A stretch of 64,000 bases of DNA from Paraspadella gotoi (lineage: Eukaryota > Chaetognatha). The notes under the pieces were generated by a model. The model was not told the DNA's origin, ran no database searches, and saw only the letters and a list, made by a program, of their open reading frames with translations. Made by a program: the position numbers and the translations under genes. Location of the stretch: positions 22,259,486 through 22,323,485 of the forward strand of contig CM119267.1 of the NCBI GenBank assembly GCA_051294375.1, written 5' to 3'. Below are positions 12,401-26,000 of this stretch, in pieces (positions within the stretch are counted from its first letter, which is position 1; the number at the start of each line of letters is the position of its first letter).

Positions 12401-13672
12401 CGAACATGGAACCAACCATGGAGGAAAGGGAAGAGAGAAAACCGCCTTCGGGCTCAACGTGTTTGCTCTGGAGGGATTGAGATTGAGGATTATTTATCAA
12501 TAAATCGTACCGTACCAGGCACAAAGGTAGATCTATAGGAGGTGAACCTGGTAGTGCTGATTGTACTCTAACAGGCACGAGTTGATGACCTGCGCTAGCC
12601 CTGCCAGCGCCACCTCGTCGTCCAATATGGAGAGCTTGACGATGTAGGGATTAGTAGACTCGTATTTGCGGTATTGGACTAGTATGGTCAAAAGGAGCAG
12701 GGCGTCGTGTCCGTGGGGAAGACGGAGGGTGGCGCTGGCGAGCAACTTGACGGCGCTGTCGAACACGTTGGCGTTGAGCATGAGGTATTCGAGCAAGACG
12801 TTCTGACTAACGTTTGCCGTCGCCGTGACCAGAGAAAGGAGGAGCTTGAGGGCCATGTCGCGCAGGTGGACAGGATGGTGCTCGTGGTTGAGTACGGCGT
12901 CCACGCAATCGACGAGCGACTGCATGCGGGCCTCGGCGGCGTCGAAGCCTACGAGGAGGTCGATCAGGTCGAAGCCGGAGTCGCCTTTGAAGGAGTAGAG
13001 GGAGGGGGGGGTTGAGAAAGATTTTTAAGTAATAAGTACGCATTAGTGTATATGTCGTATATCTTTAATATAATAGTGAGTAAATAAACGAGACTGTGAG
13101 AGAGTCTTGATTAAAAGCTTGCAGGGACCTGCTATCTCATTATCATGTAAGAGTGATGGAGGCCTTCAACCACCAAAGCCTGTCCAAAGTCAGGGGCAAG
13201 ATAGCTTATTTATTAAATGAACGGATAATTTTTATATTGGTTGTACCAATTTCATTATGATTTATCTTATTCTTTACCCTGAGTCTTTCGGTAAACGCCC
13301 CTGATGAGCGCCCCGAGCGTCATCATCGCGTTCGTCATCCGGATTTGATTCTCGTCCTCCGCCTTCAACGCCGCCAGGCATTTGCTGAACAACGTGTTGA
13401 ACATTCCTAACAGAAACGAAATAAAACAAAAGGTTTAAACAGAATCCCCACTCTTAATTTCAATGTTCACTCTCTTTCTCACCCTTCAACTGCCCCATCT
13501 GTTGAGGATTCAATCGGTCGAACTCCTTGTCCAACTGCAACAGATTCACGCGCAGCAAAAAGAATTCTTCCCAAAAGTTGGGATTTCCCTCGGCGGGGTT
13601 CTCGCCGCGAAAAAGTTGTTCGTAGAGAATGACGATCTTCCCCTTCAAGTTTCTACGCGGATTCGTCGGCAT
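9500..13672 (-). CDS. ARMH3: Armadillo-like helical domain protein ARMH3 (C10orf76 family)
   Basis: Helical-repeat protein of the Golgi; the human protein binds GBF1 and PI4KB and tunes PI4P. About twelve exons on the minus strand, roughly 13672-13484, 13407-13274, 12986-12540, 12470-12256, 11775-11690, 11605-11462, 11356-11205, 11117-10970, 10905-10780, 10716-10540, 10433-10298 and 9726-9500. The start [20 protein letters not shown] and [12 protein letters not shown] match the family N terminus. The C-terminal part matches strongly: [20 protein letters not shown], then [27 protein letters not shown], and [18 protein letters not shown] in the last exon. The exon near 11775-11690 is a Pro/Thr-rich linker. 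One intron (13273-12987) holds an inverted copy of the 150-bp element. The intron at 9727-10297 holds a 120-bp repeat shared with the zinc-finger gene at 54.5-56.7 kb. Confidence 0.9.
9871..9990 (+). repeat. 120-bp interspersed repeat with internal hairpin, copy 1
   Basis: About 120 bases in an ARMH3 intron recur in the same orientation at about 54838-54957, inside an intron of a zinc-finger gene. The shared block starts AGCAGAATAATTTGTGG. It contains an 8-bp stem AATGAGAT/ATCTCATT around a short loop. Likely a small non-autonomous element. Confidence 0.7.
13107..13256 (-). repeat. 150-bp interspersed element, copy 2 (ARMH3 intron)
   Basis: Reverse-complement copy of the element at 3538-3687, reading AAGCTTGCAGGGACCTGC at its left edge and TTGGTTGTACCAATTTC at its right. 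It differs from the other copies by scattered substitutions and small indels. Confidence 0.75.
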
Positions 13673-14147
13673 TTTTTTTTTGGGGGGGGGAGAAGGATTG
13701 TCAAAGGAGGAAAAGGATAGAAGAGGACAAATCTCTGTCTTTGCAATTGAGACGCCGACCGAAAGTTAACGATCGATTGCGGCAATAATCTCCTCGGACT
13801 TCATCCCCGTTTCCGTCTCAGTTCTTTTTGCACAGGGTGTGGTGTCACTGTTCGCTCACTGTTTAGTCACAACTCCATATACCTCTTCATGTTAATAAAG
13901 TTTTGATGGCTTCACAATTATAAAAAAATAATTAACGAAAATACTTTTTTTTAAATGATTGGTCAACAATCACCGAAAACTGGTTAAAAAATATATATTG
14001 CTCTTGTAAGTGGATAAAACAATAACAGCACAGTTTATCTCAAGAAAGGCCACCACGGAGCAGGGGGAGAAAAGGGATTGTCATGAATGAGCCCGGACGG
14101 TTGGACGCTTCAACCCCGACGGGGACACCTAATTTCCTACAGAATTT
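13673..14147. other. Spacer between FPGS copy 1 and ARMH3
   Basis: Immediately upstream of the ARMH3 start are a T-rich stretch and a G run (13671-13691). No further gene is seen. The spacer holds the ARMH3 promoter and the 3' UTR of the first FPGS copy. Confidence 0.5.
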
Positions 14148-16968
14148 TTACTCGTCGTCCGAAAGCACCCCGCCCAAATCTGGATCCGCCAGCTTCAAAA
14201 CTCCGCCCACGAGGTAGAGACTCCCGGTGGCGAGGACTTGAAGACGAACGCCGGGTCGGAGCCAAGAGGGGCGCGGCACGGCCTTGCCCTCGCAGAGCGG
14301 GACTTCGTTGTTGTTGACGTTGAGAAAGTCCAAGGCGTCGGAGATGGAGGGGAGGTAGAAAGCGGGCGGAGTTGAGGTGGGAGAAGATATGGAAGTGTTG
14401 TCGAAAGATGAATCGGCGGGAGAAGGGGGATTGCTAAAAAAAACAATCGAGGATAACTGATGAATACATATAACTAAGAAAATGTTAGAATAATTCATTT
14501 ATACGTCATATTAAGGAGACTAACACTTTAGAAAACCTAAAAAATTAAATCTTATGAATATAGAGGACCTGTTTAAGTCTATCCAGGCCTGTAGGTTGTT
14601 TAGGCAGGTTCGTTTGTTAGCCTCCTCGTCGGTGTTGAGGCTCGTTTGGTCGACCGAGACGTTGACAGCGCCTCCGCTGCTGCTTGGAGACGACGAAACG
14701 TTGGGGCAGAAGACGGCGGCGTCAAAGTCGAGACGGAGGAGATACTTTAGGAGGGAGCGGGGCGAACGCCCGCCTGGAGATGGGGAAAGGGAAGGTTGTT
14801 TCAAGACAGATGGCATTATTTTTTTCTTTGTTGGAAACTCTCCCTCAATCTCTCTCACTCTCTCTCTCGAACCTAATGTGTAGAGCATTTTGTTAATGTT
14901 TTTTCAAAGCTGATGAAGACTCGAACCAACAGAGTCGAAACATGCACTCTTAATAATAAAAAAATCGTTGAATTGGCACATTATAAACCTTTCTTAAATT
15001 TTTTTTTCTATAAAAACTTTTACATTTTTCCTTTGATTAAAATATAAACTTAATATATCTAATATTTGGCAGAAAGTACAAAATTTTAAAATCCTTGAGA
15101 AAAGGGATTATTAAACCACTAAAATATGCAAATGCGATTAATCATTAGTTCATTACCCGTTACGTTGAAGAGAAGGACCTTGTAGAAACCTCTTTCCTTC
15201 TCGTTGTACATTCCTTCAACGCCCTCGTGCCTAATGATCTCCTTGAGCGTCTCCTCCCGGAACCAAGACGCGCAAAACTTGAGGCTCTCCTCCGTGTGAG
15301 CGCCGTCAAGATAGAGAGTCAAATCTGCAAAATAAAAGTAATAAAGACCGGTTAGTACGTACTTTAAAAATTTTGGCAAAAGTCATTTTAATACCGGCGT
15401 GCATCTTGACGATCTGCGACCTCCCAGGCCAAAAAGTACGCCGCAGTCCGGCCAGATGGGCAGGCCGCAGCGGAAAGGGTGTGGCAGTCGGCAGCAGCGA
15501 CAGCCCCTCGGCGAAGCGGGCCGAAGTCGGCGGAGAGAGGGTGATGGGCGACGCTAGAGAGCCGCTGGACGATGGGATGGACGATCCTGGATCAGAATCG
15601 CCAAGCGACGACGCCGCGAGACGAGGTTCCGTCGTTATGGATCTCTGCAACATCCCCTCCCCGTTTTCCCCGACGACTCCCTTCGTCCTTGACTCCATCC
15701 AAGCCTGCGCCAGGTGCAGCGCCAACGAGGCGTTCCAAAACTGAGGTTCCCCATGGATTCCGATTTTAAGAGGATTGCCAGACCCGGAATCGACGTAGTC
15801 GTCGGTGGCTGCTGTAGCTGCCGCGGGAGATGCGGCGTCGAATGAGCAATATGAAGTGAGTATGGAGGAGACGACGCGTAGCGACGAACCGCGCTCCGCT
15901 GCGCGATCTCTGAGCACGCGCATCGCTTCCACAGGTTGCGGAACGGTGAAGGCGAGGGCGTTGGGCTTGAAGATGCCCGCCTTGTGCCACGCGATGCTGG
16001 TAATGGTTGAGCCTTGACAGAGGGGACAGTTGAAAGTTTTATCAGCTTCGTAACTCTGGATTCTAGGATCTCTTTGATCAAAGATCAGTTGATCACTGCT
16101 TACCCAAAAGGGCCGTGTGATCAATACCGAGAGCCGTGACGCCACAAACAACGGGAGAAGGAAAAATGTTTGTCGAGTCGAATTCTCCACCGATTCCAAC
16201 CTTACAATCGAAGAAAGATTGAATTATTATTTTAAAAAGCAAAATAAAATTTTAGACAGCTCACCTCGATCACAGCCACGTCGACATTCTCCTTCAAAAA
16301 CGCGTGAATGGCCATGATGGTGAGGAACTGAAAGTAAGCTGGCATATTGGCATCGTCGATGGCGGGAAGAGTTTCATCCTCGGACGCTTTCAACATTGGA
16401 TTATAGACCTGTTAGAAAAAAAAACTTTTTTATAAAAATCATTACAAATTTAAGCAAATCTTTTTCCCAAATGCTTGCCACTCACATCCCAAAAGTAAGC
16501 GGCGAACTTTCCCTTCGCCAACGGATCCCCGTCGATCCGAATTCTCTCCCTGACTTCGACGAGATGAGGAGAAGAAAAGAATCCCGTCCGAAATCCATGA
16601 TGCCGGAGAACGCTCTCGGCAAAGGCGCAGGTGGATCCCTTGCCCTTGGTGCCGCTCACGTGGACCACGGAGAGCCGGTCGAGCTCGGCGAGTCGGATGC
16701 CGGCGCGGGCAAGATAGCGCAGTGTGTTGGGGACGCTCAAATGACGTTTCGAGTCTTTTTCGCGACGGATTTTGTCCAGAGTCTGGCGGTTGGACTGGAG
16801 AGAGTTGAGGCAGCGGACGGCGTCATCGTACGAAACGTCTACATCGTCCGAGAGTTGATGGGGAAACGTTTGTTGGTGTTGTCGACGTTGCTGTTGTTGT
16901 TGTGAAGGGCGAACCATTGCGATAAGCGGACGTAGTGAACATGAGTAGGGTCGAAGAAAGCCGATCAT
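14148..16968 (-). CDS. FPGS: Folylpolyglutamate synthase, copy 1
   Basis: ATP-dependent ligase that adds glutamates to folates and so retains them in cytosol and mitochondria. The first exon (16968 to about 16490) carries the P-loop VSGTKGKGSTCAF followed by FRTGFFSSPHLVEVRERIRI. Later exons carry MPAYFQFLTIMAIHAF, the ligase motif GIGGEFDSTN with GIDHTALL, and HKAGIFKPNALAFTVPQP. The last exon ends in LATGSLYLVGGVLKLADPDL, the family C terminus. Two start codons are plausible: M at 16968 opens an Arg/Ser/Leu-rich presequence that could target mitochondria, and MVRPSQQQ at about 16917 would give a cytosolic form, as in vertebrate FPGS. A second, diverged copy lies directly upstream, 270 bp away on the same strand. 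The key residues visible are intact. Confidence 0.92.
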
Positions 16969-17238
16969 GAAGAGAAAAACGGGAAGCGGCCGCCGCTTTA
17001 ATTTCTAAAAACAATTTCCGACAAGTGAAAATGACACATATACAACAGGAACCAGAAAAACGTCATAGTAATGTAAAAAAAATTAATGAACATGTATAAC
17101 AAACTTTTTTCAACCAGACTAGATAAATGCCAACAATATGAATTATGAAAGTATAAAAATTAAAGTCAACCATCGAATAAAAATTTAAGAAAAGACTAAT
17201 GCGATATAAACGTCACCATTTGGACTGTTTTAAAATAT

Positions 17239-19778
17239 CTATTCGTCGCGCAAAGAGCCACCGAGGTCGGGGTCGGCAACAGCGAGAACCGCGCCCGCGA
17301 ACCTGACGCCCCCGGTGGCGAGAACATGAACGTCGACGCCGCGACGGAGCCAGGTTGGACGCGGGACGACGGAGCCGTCACAAATAACGTCGTCGTCGTT
17401 ATTGGCGTCTAAAAATTTGAGGGCGTCGTCGATGGATGAGATATAAAAGGCGAGTGAGGAGGAAGAGAATGATGATGACGATGAGGACGACGATGAAGAT
17501 AGAGCTTCATCCGGATTATGTGGAGAGTCCACGGTTTCACACGGACTTTGCCTGGTGAAGGGAAAAAGACTTGCTTATCATTTTATTCCACAGTGAAGAT
17601 CATTATCTCATTTTCGAAGATTTAATTTGAAGAGTATCGAACGAGTGCGATCTGATAATCGAAAACCGAACGATTCTCGAACTGTTTTGAGTAGTTGTAC
17701 CTGAAAACACAACCAGGGAGGAGTTGTAAACCGTTTACGATTATTCTCGTAAAAAAAAATTACCCAAATTCAAATGACAATTTAAAAAGGGCGCACCCGC
17801 TGAGCTCTCTCCAGGCCTGCGCGTTTTCGAGGCTGATCTTTCGATTTATGTCGTCGTCGACCTCGGCGCTCGACAAGTCAGCAGAGTTGGCGGACGCGCC
17901 CGAGGAAGACGTCGTGCTGGGGCAGAAAATGGCGGCGTCGAAGCCGACGGGAATGAGATTCGGTAGCAAAGAGTAAGGAGATCGGCCGCCTGCGCGAATG
18001 AAAAAAATTCGCATACATATTCAAATTCAGAATAATGAAATAATAATATCCCATAATATCCGTACCGCTCGAGTTGTAAAGCAAAACTTTAAAGAGACGG
18101 TTTTCGCCGTCTCTCCAGAGTTCATGATTCTCGCGAGAAACGAGAGCCGCCTTAGCTGTTTCTTCCCGAAACCAATGTGCGCCATGGAGCAAACTCTGCT
18201 TCGTCGCAGCCGCGTCCACGTAAACCGTTAATCCTGTTGAGCAAGAGCAGAGGCAAAAAGTAGTAACAACCCCGTTCATTAAAAATAATATTAACGTTTC
18301 TTTCAACTCACCGGGCCGAACTCGCACGAGTTGATTTCTTCCCGGCCAAAATGTTTTTTCGAGTCCGACCAAGTTGTGCCGCTCGAGCAAAAAAGGTTTA
18401 ACGATCGGAACTCCCTCCAGCAGAGCGACATCCGCGTCATCTTCTTCCTTCGGCAACCCGGTAGCGTTCTCTCCTCCCTCTCTCTTTCCCTTGGCCTCGA
18501 TCCAAGCGCGCGCCGCGTGCAATGCCAGAGACGCGTTCCAGAATTGCGGTTTTCCGGGAATTCCGAGTTTTGGTGTTTGGGCGTCGTTTCCGTCGAAGAA
18601 AGAAGAGACGACGCGTAGCGACGCGCTGCGTTCCCCCGCACGATCCCTCAGCACGCGCATCGCTTCCATTGGCTGTGGGACGGTGAAGGCGAGAGCATTG
18701 GGCTTGAAGATGCCAGCCTTGTGCCACGCGATACTGGAAATTGTGGATCCTAAAAAACAAACATTTAATATAAAATAATAACATACCTTTTGTTTAATTA
18801 ATTAAGTATCAATTACGTATTTTATACCTAATATGGCGGTATGGTCGATGCCGAGAGTGGTGACGGCACAAACGACGGGAGAAGGAAAAACGTTGGTCGC
18901 GTCGTATTCGCCACCAACACCAACCTGTTACAAGTTGTAAAGGCATCTTACAATTTCTCAATGTAATTATACATAATAAATGAAAAAGGATAATAACCAC
19001 CTCAAAGATTGCGACGTCGACTTCTTCGGCCAAAAATGATCGAATGGCCATGATGGTCATGAACCAAAAGTAGGTGGGCATGTTGAAGTCGTCGACGGGA
19101 TCGAGGGACGAATCTTCAGAGGCCCGACGAAGAGGTACATAAACCTGGGAAGGGTTTGAACAAGAGAAATTCAAGGGGGATGAAACAAATGAATTTCGAG
19201 AAAATATTTCAAATTAACCAGAAAAATTGTCAATCCAAAATTCTAAATAAATAAATAAATATTCACACATCCCACTGCCAATTGCCCAATTAACACAGTG
19301 ATTCCCAATTGCCTACGTCTTGAAAGTACCGCGCGAATTTCTCCTTGGCCAGAGCCTTTCCCCCGATCCTGATCCTCTCCCGGACTTGAACGAGATGAGG
19401 CGAAGAATAAAAGCCCGTCCTGAAGCCGGCGTGGCGCAGGAGGCTCTCCACGTAGGCGCAGGTCGAGCCTTTGCCCTTGGTGCCGCTCACGTGGATCACA
19501 GAGAGGCGGGCAAGATCTGAGTCCTCGATCCCGGCGCGGGTCAAGTAGCGCCTCATGCGGGGAATACGAGTCTCGTTGGAACTCTCACGATCGCGGCGAA
19601 GCTTCTCCAGGCGTTGCTGGTCGGACTGGAGGAGGTTGAGGCGGCGGACGGCATCTTCGTAGGAAGGGAGGGTCGCGCCGTATGAGAAAATCGGGTGGGG
19701 TGTGTCGTGGACTTTTAGTTGATGCTGCACCATGGTGATAGGATAAGGGCGAGTTCGCCGTCCAACGACGCGGAACAT
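17239..19778 (-). CDS. FPGS: Folylpolyglutamate synthase, copy 2
   Basis: Tandem paralogue of the preceding gene, with the same exon order. Exon 1 (19778 to about 19310) has VIHVSGTKGKGSTCAYVES and FRTGFYSSPHLVQVRERI. Later exons carry FNMPTYFWFMTIMAIRSF, GVGGEYDATN and GIDHTAIL, then an exon group with HKAGIFKPNALAFTVPQPME. It ends LATGGVRFAGAVLAVADPDL plus a short tail. The last exon has a long Ser run absent from copy 1. The start M at 19778 precedes a basic stretch; a second Met (MVQHQL, about 19733) could give a cytosolic form. Both copies keep the P-loop. They differ at many positions, so the duplication is not recent. Ten Ns lie about 50 bases upstream of the start, so the 5' end may be incompletely assembled. 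Confidence 0.9.
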
Positions 19779-19826
19779 GCGGAAACGAATCTTTAAAAAG
19801 AAACTGGGGAGTTAAGGGGACCCAGT

Positions 19827-19836
19827 NNNNNNNNNN
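19827..19836. other. Assembly gap (10 Ns)
   Basis: Ten undetermined bases between the start of FPGS copy 2 and the 3' end of CC2D2A. The true gap size is unknown. Confidence 0.99.
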
Positions 19837-20072
19837 TCTATTCCCCTTTTGTTCTGTAAAAAAAAAGTAACGAGAAATAAGGCGGATTTTTTGTAAAATA
19901 TAGTAGGAATATTTTTTAAATATTGTAAAATTGGACGGAATAGAATATTCATCGACTAACGACGTTAAACCGCAAAACCGCTGGAAAAACTTGTATATGG
20001 CTGAAAACGAGGCTTCTAAAAAAATAAACGGAATAAAGAGTTTTGTTGGGTTTCTGCTTTGAATTCGTCCTT

Positions 20073-23000
20073 TCACGAAATCTTCTCCAAACTGGCCACG
20101 TAGACCCAGACGCTGAGCACGTTGGACGGATAGGCGTGGACGTAGACGCCGAGTGCGAACTCGACGTCGGTGGCGGCGTTGTTGTGGAGTCCAGTGGCGT
20201 AGACGGCGTCGAGAATGTCGGTGCATCCAGTATAGGACGCGTTGAGAGGGAATCCGCTAAGGGCGTAGGCGGCGAGGAACGGCTTCAACGGCTCCATCAT
20301 ATCCGCCTCTGTCGCCGACGGCGTCGCGTTCGGTTGACATGCGATCGCCTCAAGTTTGGGCAAGATTTTCTCCAGGGCCTGATGTCAAAATTTAATAGAT
20401 CGATCTCAAAGAAATGTTAATTTTGATCGCATCTAGAAAAGAATATAAACTTTACAAAGTGAAAACCCACCTGACTGCAGAGCCGATTCCATCGCGTGAT
20501 TCTCTTCGGACGCCATTTCATCAGACTCTCCCGCACGCTTCTTTCCACTTTTTCCGAAAGGGAACGAACGAACTCGGGGTCGATCTCGAGATATCCTAGG
20601 GATTCCGGCTGCACTGAGCTCAGCCCCGGATTGGGAAACTTGTTGGAGAAGAAGGGCGTCCAGTCTCGAGCGACGTTGAGGTCGAAATTGAGGCGAGCGG
20701 GTTGCACATTGGCCTGGCTGTTGACCCAGATGTTGTTGTTGTCCACGATCGAGTGGACGGCGGTCATGGGGCAGAAGCTGTCTTTGACGTCGAAACGAAC
20801 GCCTGTCGTCGGATTCCACAACCAAAAGTCGGTCGGCCCTTCTTTACTCACCACGTAGGAGGTGGGGCCTTCGGGGATGGCCAGGCCAAGCGCCAGCCAT
20901 GCCTCTTTGCCCATGAAAAGAAAGTAGTTCAGCAAGAGCAAGGCGTGCTCTTCCTCGTCCCCGGTCATCATGCGCAAAAACTGGTCGCAGGTGCTCCAGA
21001 GGTCGCACATGCCGGCGAAGAAGGCGCTGTCGGAGACGCTGGGGATGCGGGCGACGAAGCGGGCCACTTTAACCGCCGAAGCAGGCGTCTGCCACGTGCC
21101 GACCATGAGTTCGGCCGGCGGCTGCAGGGGACGGACGTAGCGCGTGACGAAGACAGATTTGCCCTGCAGGTTTACGACGGTTGTGGTGACCTCCGTGCGG
21201 TCGGGAAACCTTTTAGCGAAGACATCGGCAAATTCGTCAGCCTTGCGGAGGAGCGCTTCCGACTCATTGGAGTCGAAACGCTCTCGGACGGGATCGGCCG
21301 GAGCCAGCGGCGGGTCGAGAGTCATGTAGAAGTGAAGGTAGGAGTGATTGCCAGTCGAGCGAAACTGCTCGTTGACGAACCCATCCTGGGATTTTTTGTA
21401 GCCTAATAACACGGACGGAGTTTGCACGCGAAAGGTGCCCTCGATCTTCCCGTTGAAGAAAAGGGTCGTGAAGGGAATCTTGATGGATCCGAGCCACTTG
21501 TCTACGATCATTTGATGAACGGTTCTAGTGGTATTCGTGTCTTCGCTCGATTCAGAGATGTCCTTGACGACCTCATCGAACAGGGTCACGTGAATATAGT
21601 CGGTGACTTTTTGTAGGTTAGCCGGCGAAAAATCATCGTTGGGGGCGCTAAAGGGAAGAGAAACCTCCTCGTTCCAACTGGCGTTGACGCCTTCTGAAGT
21701 GGAGGTTCTGGCGCTGTGGCGTTGGAAGACGACATCGACGAAAGGTTTGAGCAAGGGTGCTCCTTCAGAATCGGCGTCGACTATTTGGCCGCGGGGTTGG
21801 AACCCGACATTTTGTTGAAAACGCGTAGCGGCAGCGGAAACGACAAAAGGATTACCTGCGCCGCCACGATCATACCCGGCACCGTCATAGCCCCGAGTCG
21901 CCGTCATTTGTTGCGCCGTTTCGGCCTTCTCCGGCTCTCGCATGGGCAGATTAAAAGCACGAAGAACATTGACGTAGACGCGCACATCGGGCAATCCGAT
22001 GCCCGACGGCCCGCCGGGAGCTGATGCCTGAGCGTTGGTCTTCCGAGGAACCCGAACTGGATGCAACGGTCGAGCGAATCTCGCTTGCAACGACATAATA
22101 GATGCTGCCAGCGTCGAGATGTTTGGGATCTCCTCTTCGAGAACCACATCTTTGACCGTCCGATACTTAGCGATTTGATGAAATCTCTCCGCCACCTGCT
22201 GTCGTACTTTCTCCATGAAGCGAACCATGTTCGCTCGCCGAGCATCGGGGTCGCTTTCGTCCACCTCTTCGACGGCTTGTTCCCGCTTTAGTCGCTCCTC
22301 GTATCCCTCAAAGATGGAAGAGGGGATCTCTGAGGCGAAAGCAGGGATCATTCTCAGATTTCGATATTCGGGTATTTTTTGATCGCGCATCTGGAGCAAC
22401 TTGAAGCGCGGGTTGGAGTCGAGTTCTTCCCGAGAACAGAAGTCGAATTCTTCGTGGAGATGATCGAGGCGAAAATGTTTTCCGTCGCCGCGAGGTTCCA
22501 GGGCGTCGCCGCGATTCTCATCCACGAGATCGAGCAAGTCGGCGTTCTTCGGGTCGTTGGGATCTAAGGAAGGATCGGATGAGATCCAGTCGCGAAGTCG
22601 GGCTCTGTCAGAGACGCAGGCCAAACCCAACGCGCCCGTCTTTGTTAAGGTGCGGTTAATCGGTGCGCCCCGAATCGGTCTCGGTGGGCCAGTTGCGGAA
22701 TCAAGCGCCCAACCACTGGTAACTGTGACTTTCCCGGTTGTGAGAAAAGTTTTTAACTTTTCGGTCCGCATCGACGGATCAATAGATCGATCTTTTAGTA
22801 AAACCGGTACGCCGCTCCCGACCCCGGCATGCTTATGCTGCATCACCTTGTTGCTACTGAACTGCAGGGTCTCTGCAGCGACGCTGTTTCCGAAGGCCCC
22901 GAAGTCGGGCAGTGGAGCAAAGAGTTCGGCTAAGAGTGTCGCCGAAGCAAACGAAGTCGTTTCATAGACCTCGAATTTAAGAGAAGCTTGCGGCGACGGT

Positions 23001-26000
23001 GTCACTTGCAATTGATAAAAAGAATTGAAGGAGACGACAAAGTCATTGGGTATAGACTTGGAGACTGTCTTGACAACCTCTTTGTTGTTAAAGAGAATTC
23101 GGACAAAAACTTTAAGCCGAGACAAATCCTCCTTTCGTAAAACTTCGCCGGGCGAGGCTTCTTCTGAAGAGACGGGCTGCCCGACAGTCCAATCTAGATG
23201 TTGGATAAGCGGTTCGCCGGGCTTCCTCCAGTGCTGCCTGCCTATTTCCACGGCTTCGGCGAGGGCTCTCTCATCGTCAAAAGTCGGAGGCTTGTTCGGT
23301 TTGGGACTTTCCTCTGACAACAATAAAGCCTCGTCCTCCTCATTTTGATCGGCTTCGGCGTCCATATCGTCTCCGCCGCCTCGATCTCGCTTTCTTAACC
23401 TCTTCGCCGCTTCTTTCCTCGACTTTTTATCACGACGCCATTTCTCCAATTCCTTCTCGTATTCGGCCAAAAGAAAAGCCCTTTCTCTCTCAAAATCTTC
23501 TCGTCTCTGAGCGACGGCTTCCTACAAATGATTTAGATAAAATATAAATTTAAGAATAAAATCGATTAGTCAGAGTGAAAACGATAAGTTTTTATTTATT
23601 TTTGAAACTAATGCATAAACACCGCAGGCAGCTACCTCAATCTCCGTTTCCCACCATTCCGCGTCTTTCTCTTCATCCGCTTCCTTTTTGAATATGGCCA
23701 ACTTTCCCCCAGTGACGGCGTAACCTTGCTCTTCTCTCAAAGCCTTTAACTCCTTCCACGACCCAACGATGTTCCTCGTCAAAACCTTCATCTTCAACAT
23801 CTGAATGTTCCGCAATTGCACGACCTGTTTGAGTTCGTTTCTCTGCGATTCAAATCGCGACCTCAACCGAACCATCTCCGTACGGGATTCGTCCGAAGCC
23901 ACCGTCTCTTCCAATATTCTTAGCCTATCTCTCAGATTCTCGATGCTCTGGCGCAACGTGGCGATCTTCATTTCGTGCAGATTCAGAACGTCTCTTTTGA
24001 GGAATTCGATATATTCTTCGTGAAGTTGCTGCACTCGCAGGGCGAGAACGTGCTCCTCCGAAAAGAGGTGATGATGAGTGAAACTAAGGTTTTGAAGCTC
24101 GACGTTAAGTCGCGACTCACGGGCGTCGACGCCAGTTTCCGCATCGTGGGCGTGCCTGACTTGGTCCACCTCCGTCGCCTCCACGTAGATCGTCTCTATC
24201 TCCTCGGAAGGGTCCGCCTCGATCGGCGGTCTCGTCGGCGTCGTCTTCAGCGGCAAAGGCAACGCGTCCAACCGGCCGTCGGCGCGGAACCACTTGAGCC
24301 CTCTCCCATCGGCTTCTCGCAGCAGACGAGACTCCATTTTGTTTCGGTTAAACAGCGTCACATAAGGTTGCTGCCCGACGTAAAAGCCTTCGTCCTCGAA
24401 ATCTCGCGGGACGAGTTTGCGTTCTTCCACGTCACCATCGACGGCGTCTCGGCCGGGCAGCTTATCCTCGGCGAATAAAAGGGCGTCGCCCGGAACGTAG
24501 ATGGTCGACGCCACCAGCGCCTCTCGCTCCCAACGCCGAACGTAATCCGCCTCCACGAAGCGAACGAACTCGATCGGGTCGACGTCGCGAAAAAAGTCGG
24601 ACACGAGCTTCTTTTCGTCGTCGTCGTTGCCAGGGTCGTCGTCAGCCGCTTCTTCCGGTTCTTCGATTCTATCCTCCGCCGATTCTTTGACTTCAGTCGA
24701 CGGCGCCGTCGAAGATGCCGCATCCTCTTCCTCCGGCGTCGACTCCCAAACGCGGGCAAAAAAATCGAAGGATTCCTCTTCAGTCGGCCCGAAACTTTCA
24801 GCGCCGGGCGGCTCGACAGAGGAGGCGGCACGTTTCCACTTTTGTCGGGTTTTTATGCTCCTGATGATAAAGTCAGGGAAAATTTTAAATATAAGTGTTT
24901 AGTTTTATAAAGAAGCATCTCCGTTCTCCAACCTGGCCGCCAACTCTGCCTCCAGCTCCTCTTCTTCCTTTGTTTCGTCTTCGTCGAATCGAGTCCTGGC
25001 CAACGCCGTCGTCGCCTCCCTCAGACCCTTCAGGCGTCGCGAGGAAGAAGTCTTGGATCCTTCGCGCGCCGATGCATCCGGCGCCGCATCCGCTGCTCGC
25101 TGCAGCCGCGCCGCCATTCGCTGCCGCATTCGTTCTCGAATCGTCCCACCTGGAAAAACAAAATGAGATCTTTAAACTTATTTGCATAGGGCTGTATACT
25201 AGAGTGGAGCACTCAAGAACAAAAACAATTATTTGAATGATCAAACAAGGATATTTAGACGTGAGATAGTATGATTAACTAATAACTAGTACAAAAAAAT
25301 ATTTTGTTCATATTATTTCGGGAACAGAATAGTATAATATAATATATTTGCAGTAATATTCTTATAAAATAGTAAATTTTAAAAATAATTTTTTTTAAAC
25401 TTTTAATAAAGTTTTTGATTCTTCATAAAAATTTGAGAAAAAAGTGAAAATTCATAATTTTTTTATTCTCTGTAATAGAAACTTATACATGTTAAAACGT
25501 TTTCGTCATTTTTTGCTGTCTAAACATTAAAATATTATATAACATATATAATATTAAAAAGAAAAATAATTTATTTTTAAATTTAATGATTTTATAAGGA
25601 TATTACTATATAAATAATTGAATTTACTATACTGTTATGCTAAAAAAAATTTTTAAAGATTTAAAATTCGTTAATGTCCATAAACAACAAAAAAATAATG
25701 TGTAATCTCATTGAAGTGAACGCTGATAATCTCAATGAATGAAATGAATAAACGCGTGACAAAATGTTTTATTTATAAAAAGATAATATTCAAAAAGAAA
25801 TGGCTGATTCTGACGCAAATAATACTAATTACTGTAATTAGTAGAAACGCAACTATCCAAAACAAATACAAAATTAAATAAAAAGGTAAACAAAATAAAA
25901 ATCACAACGAACTACCAACCAGTGGCGGGTAGAGGTGAGGCAGCATCTGATCGGTCGTCTGTAAGGCGATTCAAAGATTCTGGAGGCGGAGGCGACACAG

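Noticed and set aside
22557-22967. Plus-strand frames inside CC2D2A and similar ones inside FPGS and KLHL
   Set aside because: Antisense to conserved exons; no splice structure or recognisable domain.
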